Shown here one piece after another: positions 1-8,587 of a DNA stretch of 34,110 bases. The notes beneath the pieces were generated by a model that saw only the letters and a list, made by a program, of their open reading frames with translations, made no database searches and was not told the origin of the DNA. This stretch comes from Cohaesibacteraceae bacterium (GTDB lineage Bacteria > Pseudomonadota > Alphaproteobacteria > Rhizobiales > MH13), in assembly GCA_028281795.1 (NCBI GenBank), contig JANQJE010000138.1, positions 1-34,110 of the forward strand, in the 5' to 3' direction. Position 1 is the stretch's first letter. Every line of letters starts with the position of its first letter. The position numbers were made by a program, and so were the translations under genes.

Positions 1-2097
1 GGTGAGCGCGCGCCCTGGATCCCGGCGGAAGACATTCCAATCCAGCCCGCCTATGGCGCCGCTGACACGGCAGCGTTGGACTTCATCGACGCCCCGCCCG
101 GCGCCGCGCCGTTTCAGCGCGGGCCTTATCCGACCATGTATGTGCAGCGGCCCCGGACCGTGCGCCAGTATGCCGGTTTTTCGACGGCGGAAGCTTCGAA
201 CGCCTTTTACCGGCGCAATCTTGCCGCCGGGCAAAAAGGGCTTTCGGTAGCGTTCGATCTGGCCACCCATCGCGGCTATGACAGCGACCATCCGCGGGTC
301 GCCGGTGACGTTGGCATGGCGGGCGTGGCCATCGACTCGATCCTCGACATGCGCCAGCTCTTCGATGGCATCCCGCTCGACACCATGTCAGTCTCCATGA
401 CCATGAACGGCGCGGTTTTGCCTGTTATGGCGCTCTACATCATCGCGGCGGAGGAGCAGGGCGTTGCACCAGACAAGCTGGCCGGAACCATTCAGAACGA
501 CATTCTGAAAGAGTTCATGGTCCGCAACACCTACATCTACCCACCGGCACCGTCGATGCGGATCATCTCCGACATCTTTGCCTACACCTCGGCCAACATG
601 CCGAAGTTCAACTCCATCTCGATCTCCGGTTACCACATGCAGGAAGCCGGTGCGACGGCGGATCTGGAGCTGGCCTATACGCTGGCCGATGGCATCGAAT
701 ATGCTAGGCGCGGCGTCGGCGCAGGCATGGACATCGATACATTCGCACCGCGTCTCTCCTTCTTCTGGGCCATTGGCATGAACTTCTTCATGGAGGTCGC
801 CAAGCTGCGCGCGGGCCGCCTGCTGTGGGCAAAGCTGATGCAGGATGAGTTCGCGCCGACGAATGCGAAAAGCACGGCACTGCGCACGCATTCGCAGACC
901 TCCGGCTGGTCGCTGACGGCGCAGGATGTCTACAACAATGTGATCCGCACCTGCGTGGAAGCCATGGCGGCCACACAGGGGCATACGCAGAGCCTTCACA
1001 CCAATGCACTGGACGAGGCACTCGCCCTACCCACCGACTTTTCGGCACGCATTGCCCGCAACACGCAGCTTTTCCTGCAGCAGGAATCGGGCACAACGCG
1101 CGTCATCGATCCATGGGGCGGTTCATACTTTGTCGAGCGCCTGACCCGTGATCTGGCCGACCGGGCGATGGAGCATATCACGGAGATCGAAGGGCTGGGC
1201 GGCATGGCCAAAGCCATCGAGGCGGGTATCCCGAAAATGCGGATTGAAGAAGCTGCCGCGAAGACACAGGCGCGCATCGATTCCGGTCGGCAGTCCATCA
1301 TCGGTGTTAATTGCTACAAGCCGGACCGCGAGCAGCCTATCGAGATTCTCAAGGTGGACAATGCGGCGGTGCGGCAGCAGCAGCTGGAGAAACTTGCCAG
1401 GCTGCGTGCCGAACGCGATCAGGCCACGACCGACAGAGCTTTGGAGGCCCTGGCAAACGGCGCGGCTTCGGACGGCAACTTGCTGGCCCTGTGCGTCGAT
1501 GCGGCGCGCGCTGGTGCAACCGTTGGCGAAATGTCCGATGCGATGGAAAAGGTGTTTGGCCGCCACCGGGCCGAAATCAAAGCCATTTCCGGTGTCTACA
1601 AACGGGAGGCAGGTGAAATGTCCGATGCGATCACCAAAGCTTTGGCCATGACAGATGCCTTTGAGGAAGCCGATGGCAGACGCCCGCGCATCCTGGTCGC
1701 CAAGATGGGGCAAGACGGGCACGACCGCGGACAGAAAGTCATCGCGTCCGCCTTTGCCGATATCGGCTTTGACGTGGATATCGGACCACTGTTCGCAACG
1801 CCGGAAGAGGCGGCACGGCAGGCCGTCGAAAACGACGTTCACATCGTCGGCGTCTCATCGCTGGCCGCCGGTCACCTGACGCTGGTGCCAGCGCTGAAAG
1901 GCGCGCTGGAAGCCGAAGGGCGCGGCGATATCATGATCGTCGTCGGCGGTGTAATCCCACCGCAGGATTTTGATGCGTTAAAGGACGCCGGTGCCGCGGC
2001 CATTTTCCCGCCGGGCACGGTGATTGCCGATGCAGCATGCGCTCTACTTGAGGAATTGAACATGAAGCTCGGCTATGCCCAACAGGCAGCCGAATAG
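1..2097 (+). CDS. scpA: methylmalonyl-CoA mutase, 3' part (5' end outside window)
   Basis: Adenosylcobalamin-dependent isomerisation of (R)-methylmalonyl-CoA to succinyl-CoA, the last step of propionyl-CoA assimilation, in the cytosol. The frame is open from base 1 to the TAG at 2095-2097 (698 visible codons). The first visible residues ([12 protein letters not shown]) match the region shortly after the family's N-terminus, so perhaps 20-40 residues are missing; a TTG at 76 is internal. The TIM-barrel substrate domain is unmistakable ([45 protein letters not shown]). The C-terminal B12-binding domain carries DGHDRG, whose His (codon 1720-1722) is the lower axial ligand of base-off cobalamin, plus the later GVSSLAAGH and VVGGVIPP segments. 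It converges on the marR-like gene with a 3-base gap and no terminator between them. Its chaperone MeaB is encoded at 4878-5867. Identity is near certain; only the start is unseen. Confidence 0.96.
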   Translation, partial: GERAPWIPAEDIPIQPAYGAADTAALDFIDAPPGAAPFQRGPYPTMYVQRPRTVRQYAGFSTAEASNAFYRRNLAAGQKGLSVAFDLATHRGYDSDHPRVAGDVGMAGVAIDSILDMRQLFDGIPLDTMSVSMTMNGAVLPVMALYIIAAEEQGVAPDKLAGTIQNDILKEFMVRNTYIYPPAPSMRIISDIFAYTSANMPKFNSISISGYHMQEAGATADLELAYTLADGIEYARRGVGAGMDIDTFAPRLSFFWAIGMNFFMEVAKLRAGRLLWAKLMQDEFAPTNAKSTALRTHSQTSGWSLTAQDVYNNVIRTCVEAMAATQGHTQSLHTNALDEALALPTDFSARIARNTQLFLQQESGTTRVIDPWGGSYFVERLTRDLADRAMEHITEIEGLGGMAKAIEAGIPKMRIEEAAAKTQARIDSGRQSIIGVNCYKPDREQPIEILKVDNAAVRQQQLEKLARLRAERDQATTDRALEALANGAASDGNLLALCVDAARAGATVGEMSDAMEKVFGRHRAEIKAISGVYKREAGEMSDAITKALAMTDAFEEADGRRPRILVAKMGQDGHDRGQKVIASAFADIGFDVDIGPLFATPEEAARQAVENDVHIVGVSSLAAGHLTLVPALKGALEAEGRGDIMIVVGGVIPPQDFDALKDAGAAAIFPPGTVIADAACALLEELNMKLGYAQQAAE

Positions 2098-2100
2098 CGA

Positions 2101-2559
2101 TCAGCCCACCTCATCCCGCCGGTCGTCCAGCAATTGCCGGATGGCTGTGAGGTAACCGGTCAGGTCAACAACGGTGTCGTGATCCAGCTTTCCTCCCAGC
2201 CACCGAAACTCCGGACCGAGCGCGGCGATAGCGTCACCCCGCGCCTTCAGGCCACTCTCGGTGATGGCCACATATTTGCCCCGTCCATCCTGCGGGTTTG
2301 GCGTGATTGCGATGAAGCCCTTCTCTTCCAGCCGGCCGAGCGTCGAGGTCATCGTGCCTTTGGAGACCTGAAAAGCGTTGGCGAGTTTCAAAGGCGGCTG
2401 CGGGTCGGCGCGCTTCGACAGATGGTTCAGAAGCGAGAACTGCGCGATCGTCAGATCATGCGGCATGACGCGATGAAACATGGTGGTTGCCAACTGGTTG
2501 ATGATCCCGATCTCGTTGAACAGGCGAAAGAGCGCGGGATCATCAGGCTTGTCGGTCAT
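2101..2559 (-). CDS. MarR family transcriptional regulator
   Basis: A 152-residue winged-helix DNA-binding protein of normal MarR length. The segment around residues 35-100 has the MarR pattern: helix LTIAQFSLLNHL, recognition helix region VSKGTMTSTLGRLEEKGFI, and wing NPQDGRGKYVAITESG. Dimerisation helices are expected at both ends. The ATG at 2559 overlaps the TGA of the upstream nitroreductase gene by one base (TGATG), so the two genes are translationally coupled and co-transcribed from the promoter near 3790. The 34-bp imperfect palindrome at 3781-3814 is the obvious candidate for its binding site, which would make it an autorepressor of the nitroreductase-marR pair. The inducer cannot be read from sequence; regulators paired with nitroreductase-like enzymes often respond to phenolic, quinone-like or oxidising compounds (general knowledge, not shown here). 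Confidence 0.93.
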   Translation of the reverse strand: MTDKPDDPALFRLFNEIGIINQLATTMFHRVMPHDLTIAQFSLLNHLSKRADPQPPLKLANAFQVSKGTMTSTLGRLEEKGFIAITPNPQDGRGKYVAITESGLKARGDAIAALGPEFRWLGGKLDHDTVVDLTGYLTAIRQLLDDRRDEVG

Positions 2560-3761
2560 CAGGTAGTCCGAATGCGGCTCGCGGCTGGCCAGCGCGGCGA
2601 GGGGTTGATCTGCGGACCATAGCCGATCCGCGCCAGCATTTGCACCGTCTGGTCCGGACGCGCGCCAAGGACCTGTTTGGCTTCTCCGTAGAGCTCGGCA
2701 ATCTCCTCGTACTCCTGCAAAGCCTGGCTCAGAGGGTGCATATCGACGCCACGTGCAGTGGCTTCCAGATGCATGCGCACATAAGCGCGTCCCGCCGCGA
2801 TCTGCTCGGCGCGCGTATCGCCATCGCTGATCAGCCAGACATAGCCCATCGCGGAAAAGATCATCTCACGGTAAGCCTCCAGCCCTTGCTGAAAAGCGGT
2901 CGAGGACGTGTCGGCAAGCTGCTCGCGGCTGATCAGACCGCTTAGCCGGAGGGTATCGAACAAGGGGCCTGACAGGTCGATGCCGTCCGGATTGGTGATC
3001 ACTTCGGCCTTGCCGATCCGCATCAGATCGATGCTCTCCTGCAGCGTGCGCGGCGTGAACACTTCGATTTCGTGACCACGCCATGTCAGATCTCTGAGCG
3101 CCACTATCCTGTCATCTTCCAGGGTCCCGGCGGCCCGCAAACGTCCGGCTGCTCCGCTCGCTGCGAGGATTGCCTCGACGTCGAGCCCCGGAACAGGGCG
3201 CGCAAGGTCGTAAGGTTCCTTGTTGGTGTGCCGGGCCACAATTTGATCGAAAAGAGGATCGCTCTGCCCCTGGCCCACCACTAGTTGCAAACGGGCGACG
3301 GGTCGCGCGTCCAGACGGCCGTCTGGTGCCCCTTCAGGGAACAGAGCGATGCGTGTGCCATAGCCTTCCTCTGCCGCCGCCAAAGTGAAGAGTTCCAGAA
3401 AGCAGCCCAGGCTGATCGTGATTTGACGGTCGAACGGATCGGTCTCGGGCAGGCGGCGGTCGAGATCGCAGTAGAGCGTTACGATATCCCGCTCGGACAG
3501 GTCCACACTCCAAGGCTGACGGTTGTGCGCATTGGGAGCCAGTACGGCATAGGACAGGGCACGGACGCGGACATCCTCACCCTGTCCCGCTTGCGTCCAG
3601 GGATGACGGGCTTCCACCGGATCGCGGGTGGTCAGCCATGTGCCGGCACCCAGACCAGTGGCACCGGCGATCACGCCGCCGATTCCAAGAACGCGTAGAA
3701 ACTTCCGGCGCGAGAGGTCGGGCACGTTCTCCATGTTCGAGACAGGCTTCTGGTCAGGCAT
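2559..3761 (-). CDS. Tat-exported nitroreductase-fold (Acg-like) FMN protein
   Basis: A 400-residue protein with a twin-arginine signal (SRRKFLRVLG, Arg18-Arg19, then a hydrophobic stretch to about residue 45), so it is probably exported folded with its cofactor. The motif APNAHNRQPW (about 75-84) is the FMN-phosphate binding signature of nitroreductase-fold proteins. Its length, about twice a simple nitroreductase, fits the Acg-like group. I chose the ATG at 3761 over the in-frame ATG at 3773 because GGAG lies 6-7 bases ahead of it, while nothing resembling a ribosome site precedes 3773. The gene leads an operon with the MarR gene (stop and start share one base). A palindromic operator lies just upstream (3781-3814). 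The substrate is unknown; quinone or nitro-compound reduction would be a guess. Confidence 0.85.
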   Translation of the reverse strand: MPDQKPVSNMENVPDLSRRKFLRVLGIGGVIAGATGLGAGTWLTTRDPVEARHPWTQAGQGEDVRVRALSYAVLAPNAHNRQPWSVDLSERDIVTLYCDLDRRLPETDPFDRQITISLGCFLELFTLAAAEEGYGTRIALFPEGAPDGRLDARPVARLQLVVGQGQSDPLFDQIVARHTNKEPYDLARPVPGLDVEAILAASGAAGRLRAAGTLEDDRIVALRDLTWRGHEIEVFTPRTLQESIDLMRIGKAEVITNPDGIDLSGPLFDTLRLSGLISREQLADTSSTAFQQGLEAYREMIFSAMGYVWLISDGDTRAEQIAAGRAYVRMHLEATARGVDMHPLSQALQEYEEIAELYGEAKQVLGARPDQTVQMLARIGYGPQINPSPRWPAASRIRTT

Positions 3762-3780
3762 GACGTTCTCCATCTATTTA

Positions 3781-3814
3781 GTTCTATATCAAACTATATA
3801 GTTTGACGTAGAAC
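3781..3814. promoter_or_regulatory. large palindrome, probable MarR operator
   Basis: The core TCAAACTATATAGTTTGA (3789-3806) is a perfect 18-bp palindrome. Extended to 3781-3814, the arms GTTCTA...TAGAAC still match, with only two mismatched pairs in 17. It is AT-rich in a GC-rich region and sits 20 bases upstream of the nitroreductase start, where a promoter for that minus-strand operon should be. Size, symmetry and neighbour fit a MarR-type operator. The divergent UPF0145 gene at 3907 might also be affected. Binding itself is inferred. Confidence 0.75.
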
Positions 3815-3906
3815 TTTCTATGGTAGATGTCAAATTCAAGCCGAGTTGCGCTGCTGCCGTTGTGGGCCTACATGCCAGAACCAGAGACGAACCAAGGAGC
3901 CACAGC

Positions 3907-4233
3907 ATGATCCTCACCACGACATCGCACCTGCAGGACAAGACCATCACCGACTATCGCGGGATCGTGACGGGTGAAGCGATCCTGGGGGCCAACATCT
4001 TCAAAGATCTGTTTGCCGGTATCCGCGACATTGTCGGCGGACGGTCGGCTGCTTATGAACGCGAATTGGCCAAGGCCCGCGCCATTGCCATGCAGGAGAT
4101 GCAGGAACGCGCCGAAGCCATCGGCGCCAATGCCGTCATCGGGATCGATCTGGACTATGAAACCGTCAGCGTTGGCGGCGGCGGCGGGATGCTGATGGTG
4201 TCGGCGTCGGGCACAGCGGTCACAGTGCGCTAG
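3907..4233 (+). CDS. UPF0145 (YbjQ-like) small protein
   Basis: A 108-residue protein that I recognise as the UPF0145/YbjQ family: it begins [10 protein letters not shown], continues [19 protein letters not shown], then [33 protein letters not shown], and ends in a glycine-rich strand [17 protein letters not shown]. Members form small oligomeric rings; their biochemical role is not established, although heavy-metal binding has been suggested. The ATG at 3907 is preceded by AAGGAG at 3894-3899, seven bases away. The frame is open further upstream to a possible ATG at 3820, but that extension has no family similarity and would run close to the operator. The gene is transcribed divergently from the nitroreductase operon and is followed by a lipoprotein gene. 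Confidence 0.85.
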   Translation: MILTTTSHLQDKTITDYRGIVTGEAILGANIFKDLFAGIRDIVGGRSAAYERELAKARAIAMQEMQERAEAIGANAVIGIDLDYETVSVGGGGGMLMVSASGTAVTVR

Positions 4234-4274
4234 ATCACGTTCGCCAAACGCCCTTTTTCTGAGCAGAGAATCCG

Positions 4275-4303
4275 CTACAAGGTGAGCCATAGTCAGCTTG
4301 TAG
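4275..4303 (+). promoter_or_regulatory. inverted repeat just upstream of lipoprotein start
   Basis: CTACAAGGTGA (4275-4285) and TCAGCTTGTAG (4293-4303) are complementary at 10 of 11 positions around a 7-base spacer GCCATAG. The repeat ends eight bases before the ATG at 4312, in the stretch where the ribosome site of the lipoprotein gene should lie. It could act as an RNA hairpin controlling translation or as a protein operator. There is no T-run after it, so it does not look like a terminator for the UPF0145 gene. Confidence 0.5.
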
Positions 4304-4311
4304 ATTGCCTT

Positions 4312-4881
4312 ATGACCTTTTCCCGCCTTTGCCTTGTTGTCGTGCTCAGCGCGATGGTCGCCGCCTGTTCCGGGCGCGACGAATATGCCACGTCGTCGGT
4401 ACCCATCCAGCCAACCGCCATCCCGGGCATTGCCCTGAGCGAAACGGGCGTTGGTCTGGTGGATCAGTCCACACGCTTTGGTTCCGGTGCGATATCTGCG
4501 GCTTTGAACGGCGCGCGGGTCGAGACGGTCAATGCCACCTATGAAGGTCAGGTCATTGCCCAGCTTGCAGCTTTCGGCCCATCGGGCCTGCAGTTTGCCC
4601 GCTTCCAGGGAGCGGATGGGCGCATCTCGGCCATCCAGATCGTGTCGGAAGAGGTGCCTGGGCCGGGTGGCGCACGCGTCGGCATGACCTATCGGCAGAC
4701 CGGCGGCAATGCCATGACCTGCGAAGAAGGCAGCGGCTCCTGGACCCAGATGGCCGTCTGCCGGAGACCCGGCAGCGCGATCACCTATGTTTATTCGGTG
4801 CCCTTGTGGCGTGGCGGGGCCATGCCACGCGGCAACGATCTCAACGATGCCGTGCTCAACCGCATGATCTGGGAGCCGTGA
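4312..4881 (+). CDS. small lipoprotein, possibly DUF1131/YfeY-like
   Basis: A 189-residue protein with a lipoprotein signal peptide: MTFSRLCLVVVLSAMVAAC, with the lipobox Cys at residue 19 followed by Ser. It should be anchored in the outer or inner membrane facing the periplasm. The mature part (GIALSETGVGLVDQSTRF, AISAALNGARVET, later RVGMTYRQT and a Cys pair around TCEEG...AVCRR) recalls from memory the DUF1131/YfeY lipoproteins, but no family can be confirmed here. The ATG at 4312 places the signal peptide at the N-terminus. An in-frame GTG at 4282 would add ten residues and lies inside the inverted repeat, so it is less likely. The TGA overlaps the GTG start of meaB (GTGA), suggesting translational coupling to the mutase chaperone. 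Confidence 0.72.
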   Translation: MTFSRLCLVVVLSAMVAACSGRDEYATSSVPIQPTAIPGIALSETGVGLVDQSTRFGSGAISAALNGARVETVNATYEGQVIAQLAAFGPSGLQFARFQGADGRISAIQIVSEEVPGPGGARVGMTYRQTGGNAMTCEEGSGSWTQMAVCRRPGSAITYVYSVPLWRGGAMPRGNDLNDAVLNRMIWEP

Positions 4882-5867
4882 GCGAAGCGTCCGACCTTGA
4901 GGTCGACAGGCTGGCCAACGCTGTTCTGGCTGGCGAGCGGGCGGCCCTTGCACGCGCCATCACGCTTGTGGAATCCAAGCGGGCCGATCATCGCGACAAA
5001 GCGCGTGCACTGATCCAGACTGTTATGCCCTACACCGGGCATGCGATCCGTATCGGCGTGACAGGTGTTCCGGGCGTTGGCAAATCCACGACCATCGACA
5101 CCTTCGGTTCTATGCTGATCGAGGGCGAGCACAAGCTGGCCGTGCTTGCCGTCGATCCTTCCTCCACGCGCACGGGCGGCTCGATCCTCGGTGACAAGAC
5201 CCGCATGGCGCGGCTCGCCGCGTCCAAACAGGCCTATATCCGGCCCTCCCCCTCGGCTGGTACGCTCGGCGGCGTGACGGCCAAGTCCCGCGAGACAATC
5301 CTGCTCTGCGAAGCGGCAGGATTTGATGTCGTTCTGGTGGAGACCGTCGGCATCGGTCAATCGGAAACGGCCGTGGCCGAAATGGTGGACGTTTTCGTGG
5401 TGCTGATGCTGCCCGGTGCGGGCGATGAGTTGCAGGGCATCAAGAAAGGCGTTCTGGAGATCGCCGACATCATCACGATAAACAAGGCCGACGGCGAGAA
5501 CGCCACGGCTGCGCGCAAAGCCGCCACGCATTATCGCGCGGCGCTCGACATTCTGGCACCGACCTCCAGTGTCTGGAAACCGCCGGTCCTGACCCAGTCG
5601 GGCCTTGAAGGCGATGGGCTCGATACGTTGTGGGCAACGATTCAGGACCATCGCGCGAAGCATCAGGCGGCCGGACTTTTCGCCAAGCGCCGGACCGACC
5701 AGAACCTCGGCTGGATGCGGGACATGCTGCGCGAACGGGCGATGGAACGGCTGACCCGCGACCCGGATCTGCGGGCCGCCATCGGGCAGGCGGAAGCCCA
5801 GGTCGCCGACGGGTCGCTGGCGCCGTCCATAGCTGTTGAACAACTGGTTAAGAAAGCCGGATGGTAG
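4878..5867 (+). CDS. meaB: methylmalonyl-CoA mutase-associated GTPase MeaB
   Basis: A G3E-family P-loop GTPase (ArgK/MeaB, 329 residues) that guards methylmalonyl-CoA mutase, gating adenosylcobalamin loading and rescuing the inactivated enzyme. Visible motifs: N-terminal helix LANAVLAGERAALARAITLV; Walker A GVPGVGKS at 63-70; DPSSTRTGGSILGDKTRM; the VETVGIGQSE switch region; the NKAD nucleotide-specificity motif. The C-terminal part, with RMRDMLRE-like and VEQLVKKAGW segments, is the dimerisation arm. The start is taken as the GTG at 4878, which shares bases with the lipoprotein stop; the protein then begins SEASDLEVDRL, the right length for the family. Its target enzyme is encoded at 1-2097 in the same direction, separated by the marR/nitroreductase pair, which is a looser arrangement than the usual adjacency. 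Confidence 0.93.
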   Translation: MSEASDLEVDRLANAVLAGERAALARAITLVESKRADHRDKARALIQTVMPYTGHAIRIGVTGVPGVGKSTTIDTFGSMLIEGEHKLAVLAVDPSSTRTGGSILGDKTRMARLAASKQAYIRPSPSAGTLGGVTAKSRETILLCEAAGFDVVLVETVGIGQSETAVAEMVDVFVVLMLPGAGDELQGIKKGVLEIADIITINKADGENATAARKAATHYRAALDILAPTSSVWKPPVLTQSGLEGDGLDTLWATIQDHRAKHQAAGLFAKRRTDQNLGWMRDMLRERAMERLTRDPDLRAAIGQAEAQVADGSLAPSIAVEQLVKKAGW

Positions 5868-5893
5868 CTGTCCCATTGTGAGACAGATGCGTC

Positions 5894-5908
5894 TGGCACG
5901 ACCCTTGC
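5894..5908 (+). promoter_or_regulatory. sigma-54 (RpoN) type -24/-12 promoter motif
   Basis: TGGCACGACCCTTGC matches the RpoN consensus TGGCACG-N4-TTGC at every fixed base with exact spacing. It lies in the 53-base gap between meaB and the Tat beta-helix gene. With the usual distance of about 12 bases from the GC of the -12 element, transcription would begin at about 5919-5921, essentially at the ATG (5921). The message would then be leaderless, or the match could be chance. No activator site was identified. Confidence 0.5.
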
Positions 5909-5920
5909 CCTATTCAGGGT

Positions 5921-7297
5921 ATGAAGAAACAGCCTGTCCTATCGCGGCGCAGCTTTCTGGCCGGCAGCCTGTTGGGCGCTGGTCTGACCGTTCCTGCAGC
6001 CGCCAAAGCCCAGACGCTGCTGGCGGATCTACGCGGTTCGCACGATGTCAGCACGCTCGGCGTGCGTCCCGGTGCGCTCGACAATCAGAGCGTTGCCTTT
6101 CAGCGCGCGATTGACCGCGCGGCGGCCGATGGCCAGCCGCTTTTCGTGCCTGCCGGCGATTATCTCGTTTCCAACATCGATCTGCCCTCGGGCATCACCC
6201 TTGTCGGTGTGCCCGGACGCTCGCGCATCCGCTACGCCGGTGACGGTCATCTGATGTTTGCCACCCAGGTGCGCGATGTGCGCCTGGAAGGCCTCGTTCT
6301 GGACGGCAACAACCGGCCGCTTGCCGATTATGCGCCTGCGCTGCTGCATATCTCGACCGGTGCGAACATCGCGGTGGATGACTGCATGATCCTCGGCTCG
6401 ACTAAGGATGGCGTCGTTTTCGACCGCGTGGCCGGGCGCGTGGACCACTGCACGATATCCGGCGCACGCGGTGCGGCCTTCCTGTCCAACGATGCGCAGG
6501 GCCTCTCCATTCGCGACAATGTGGTGACCGACTGTGCCGACAACGGCATTCTGGTGTATCGCTGGAACGAAGGGCGCGATGCGTCGATCATCTCCGGCAA
6601 CCGGATCGAACGCATCCGTTCGGCCTCCGGCGGCACCGGTCCGTTCGGCAACGGCATCAACGTGTTTCGCGCCGATGATGTGATGATCGCCAACAACACG
6701 ATCCATGATTGCGATTTCTCCGCCATCCGCTGCAACGCGGCCTCGAACGTTCAGATCGTCGGCAACACGTCCACGCAATCCGGCGAAGTGGCGCTGTTTG
6801 CCGAGTTCGGCTTTCAGGGTGCGATTGTCGCCAACAATGTGATCGATGGGGCAGCCAACGGGATCAGTATCGCCAACTTCCTCGATGGCGGGCGCATGGC
6901 CGTGGTGCAGGGCAACATCGTGCGCAACCTTCAGCTTCAACCCCGCTACCCGACCGGCGAGCCCTATTACGGAACCGGGATCGGCGTCGAAGCCGATACC
7001 ACCGTCATCGGCAATGTGGTGGAAGACGCGCCCTATGCTGGGATCAATGCCGGGTGGGGCCCCTATCTGCGCAACGTCATCGTCTCCCAGAACATCATTC
7101 GCCGCGCACCCATCGGCGTGACCGTCTCGGTGGTCGATGGAGTCGGGTCGAGCGTGATCTCCGACAACATCATGGATGAGACGCCCGATGGCGCCGTAGT
7201 GGGCATGCATTGGTGGGACCGCGCGACCGGCGACCTGACCAAACAGCGCTCCGTGCCGGAACCGCTGATCGTTGAGGGCAACCGGACGCTGTCCTGA
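5921..7297 (+). CDS. Tat-exported right-handed beta-helix repeat protein (TIGR03808-like)
   Basis: A 458-residue protein starting MKKQPVLSRRSFLAGSLLGAG, a textbook twin-arginine signal with cleavage likely after AAAKA (about residue 30), so it is periplasmic or exported. After a pectate-lyase-3-like N-terminal strand region (LGVRPGALDNQSVAFQRAID), the body consists of about 20-25-residue repeats of the form 'nnxIxxNxIxxxxxxGI' (SIRDNVVTDCADNGILVY, MIANNTIHDCDFSAIRC, NVIVSQNIIRRAPIGVTV), which build a parallel beta-helix. It resembles the Tat-translocated uncharacterised repeat family (TIGR03808) found in rhizobia. No catalytic lyase or hydrolase residues could be assigned. The ATG at 5921 is required to keep the signal peptide. 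A sigma-54-like motif ends 13 bases before it. Confidence 0.85.
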   Translation: MKKQPVLSRRSFLAGSLLGAGLTVPAAAKAQTLLADLRGSHDVSTLGVRPGALDNQSVAFQRAIDRAAADGQPLFVPAGDYLVSNIDLPSGITLVGVPGRSRIRYAGDGHLMFATQVRDVRLEGLVLDGNNRPLADYAPALLHISTGANIAVDDCMILGSTKDGVVFDRVAGRVDHCTISGARGAAFLSNDAQGLSIRDNVVTDCADNGILVYRWNEGRDASIISGNRIERIRSASGGTGPFGNGINVFRADDVMIANNTIHDCDFSAIRCNAASNVQIVGNTSTQSGEVALFAEFGFQGAIVANNVIDGAANGISIANFLDGGRMAVVQGNIVRNLQLQPRYPTGEPYYGTGIGVEADTTVIGNVVEDAPYAGINAGWGPYLRNVIVSQNIIRRAPIGVTVSVVDGVGSSVISDNIMDETPDGAVVGMHWWDRATGDLTKQRSVPEPLIVEGNRTLS

Positions 7298-7305
7298 CAC
7301 GCGGC

Positions 7306-8478
7306 TTACGCTGCTGCCTTGAAACCCCGCTCCCGCCAGGCTTTCAGCCGTGCAACAGCCTCGTCCAGAACCTCGTCACGCTTACAGAAGCAGAAGCGCA
7401 GGAGGTGGTGTGGCGGGTTCTCCTGATAAAACGCTGACATGGGCACCGTGGTGACGCCGGCTTCGACGGTCATGCGCTGCGCCGCCTCAACATCGGAGCC
7501 AAGGCCAAGCTCGCCGATATCGGCGATCAGGAAATAGCTGCCTTCGGCTTTCAGCGTCGAGAAGCCGAGTCCTTCCAGCCCGCCCGCAAGCCTGTCGCGC
7601 TTGGCTTCCAGATCACCGGCAAGGCCCTGATAGTAGCGGTCCGGCAGATCGAGGCCGAAGGCGACCGCCTTTTGCAGATGGGGCGGGGTGGTGAAGGTGG
7701 TGTACTGGTGTGCTTTGGTGATCGGCGCAATCAGCGCCGAAGGCCCGGTGACATACCCCACCTTCCAACCGGTGAGCGAAAAGGTTTTGCCCGCCGACCC
7801 GATGCGCACGCAGCGCTCTGCCATGCCGTCCAGCGTGGCGAGCGGAACATGTTTGGCATCACCAAACACCAGATGCTCATAGACTTCGTCGCAAATCGCA
7901 TAGGCGTCGCAGGCCCGCAGCCTGGTGGCCAGACGTTCCAGTTCGTTTCGTGAAAAGACTTTGGAGGCCGGATTCAACGGGTTGTTGAGGAGCACCGCCT
8001 TGGTCTTCTCCGAGAAGGCCGCATCCAAAGCTTCATCGCGGAACGACCAGTCTGGCGGACTCAGCGCCACGGGTTTGGGAATACCGCCCGCGCGCCGGAT
8101 GAGCGGCGCATAACAGTCGTAGGACGGATCGAAGAGCACGACCTCGTCACCAGGTTCGACCAGCGCCATCAGGCAGTCCGACAGGGCTTCCGTCGCACCG
8201 GATGTGATCAGCACATCGCCTGCCTCGCGGTCGATGCCGAAGAACCGGCGCTCGTTGCGGGCCACAGCTTCGCGTAACATCGGCAAGCCCATCATCGGCG
8301 GGTACTGGTTCGGCCCCTCGATCAGCGCATCGGCGGCGGCCTGACGCACCTCCAGCGGACCATCGACATCCGGGAACCCCTGACCGAGATTGATGGCGTC
8401 ATGCTCGATCGCAAGGCGGCTCATCACCTCGAAAATGGTCGTGGGCAGACCCGTATAAAGCGGATGGGTGGAGCGCAT
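7306..8478 (-). CDS. PLP-dependent class I/II aminotransferase
   Basis: A fold-type I aminotransferase of 390 residues in the group that includes methionine/kynurenine-type aminotransferases (YbdL-like). Visible: INLGQGFPD (about 29-37) for substrate binding, NQYPPMMGLPMLREA, TSGATEAL, the NNPLNP motif (165-170), DEVYEHLVF, and the Schiff-base lysine Lys231 in SAGKTFSLTGWKVGY; a C-terminal Arg in LRFCFCK binds the substrate carboxylate. I chose the ATG at 8478 because AAGG lies about six bases upstream and the family N-terminus is RSTHPLYTGLPTTIF. A TTG at 8538 would add 20 uncharacteristic residues. It is divergent from the riboswitch-controlled cob operon and convergent with the beta-helix gene (8-base gap). 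The physiological amino acid cannot be deduced. Confidence 0.9.
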   Translation of the reverse strand: MRSTHPLYTGLPTTIFEVMSRLAIEHDAINLGQGFPDVDGPLEVRQAAADALIEGPNQYPPMMGLPMLREAVARNERRFFGIDREAGDVLITSGATEALSDCLMALVEPGDEVVLFDPSYDCYAPLIRRAGGIPKPVALSPPDWSFRDEALDAAFSEKTKAVLLNNPLNPASKVFSRNELERLATRLRACDAYAICDEVYEHLVFGDAKHVPLATLDGMAERCVRIGSAGKTFSLTGWKVGYVTGPSALIAPITKAHQYTTFTTPPHLQKAVAFGLDLPDRYYQGLAGDLEAKRDRLAGGLEGLGFSTLKAEGSYFLIADIGELGLGSDVEAAQRMTVEAGVTTVPMSAFYQENPPHHLLRFCFCKRDEVLDEAVARLKAWRERGFKAAA

Positions 8479-8587
8479 GGCATACCTTGCAAGACGATCT
8501 GGAACGGGGCTTTTAGCCGTATCGCTCCCAACAGGCAAAGCACGCCCTTTTCAAGCATTGCGGAATGCTGATACATCTTACGTGCTT

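Noticed and set aside
3820-3906. 29-codon upstream extension of the UPF0145 protein
   Set aside because: A strong AAGGAG site precedes the internal ATG at 3907, where family similarity starts.
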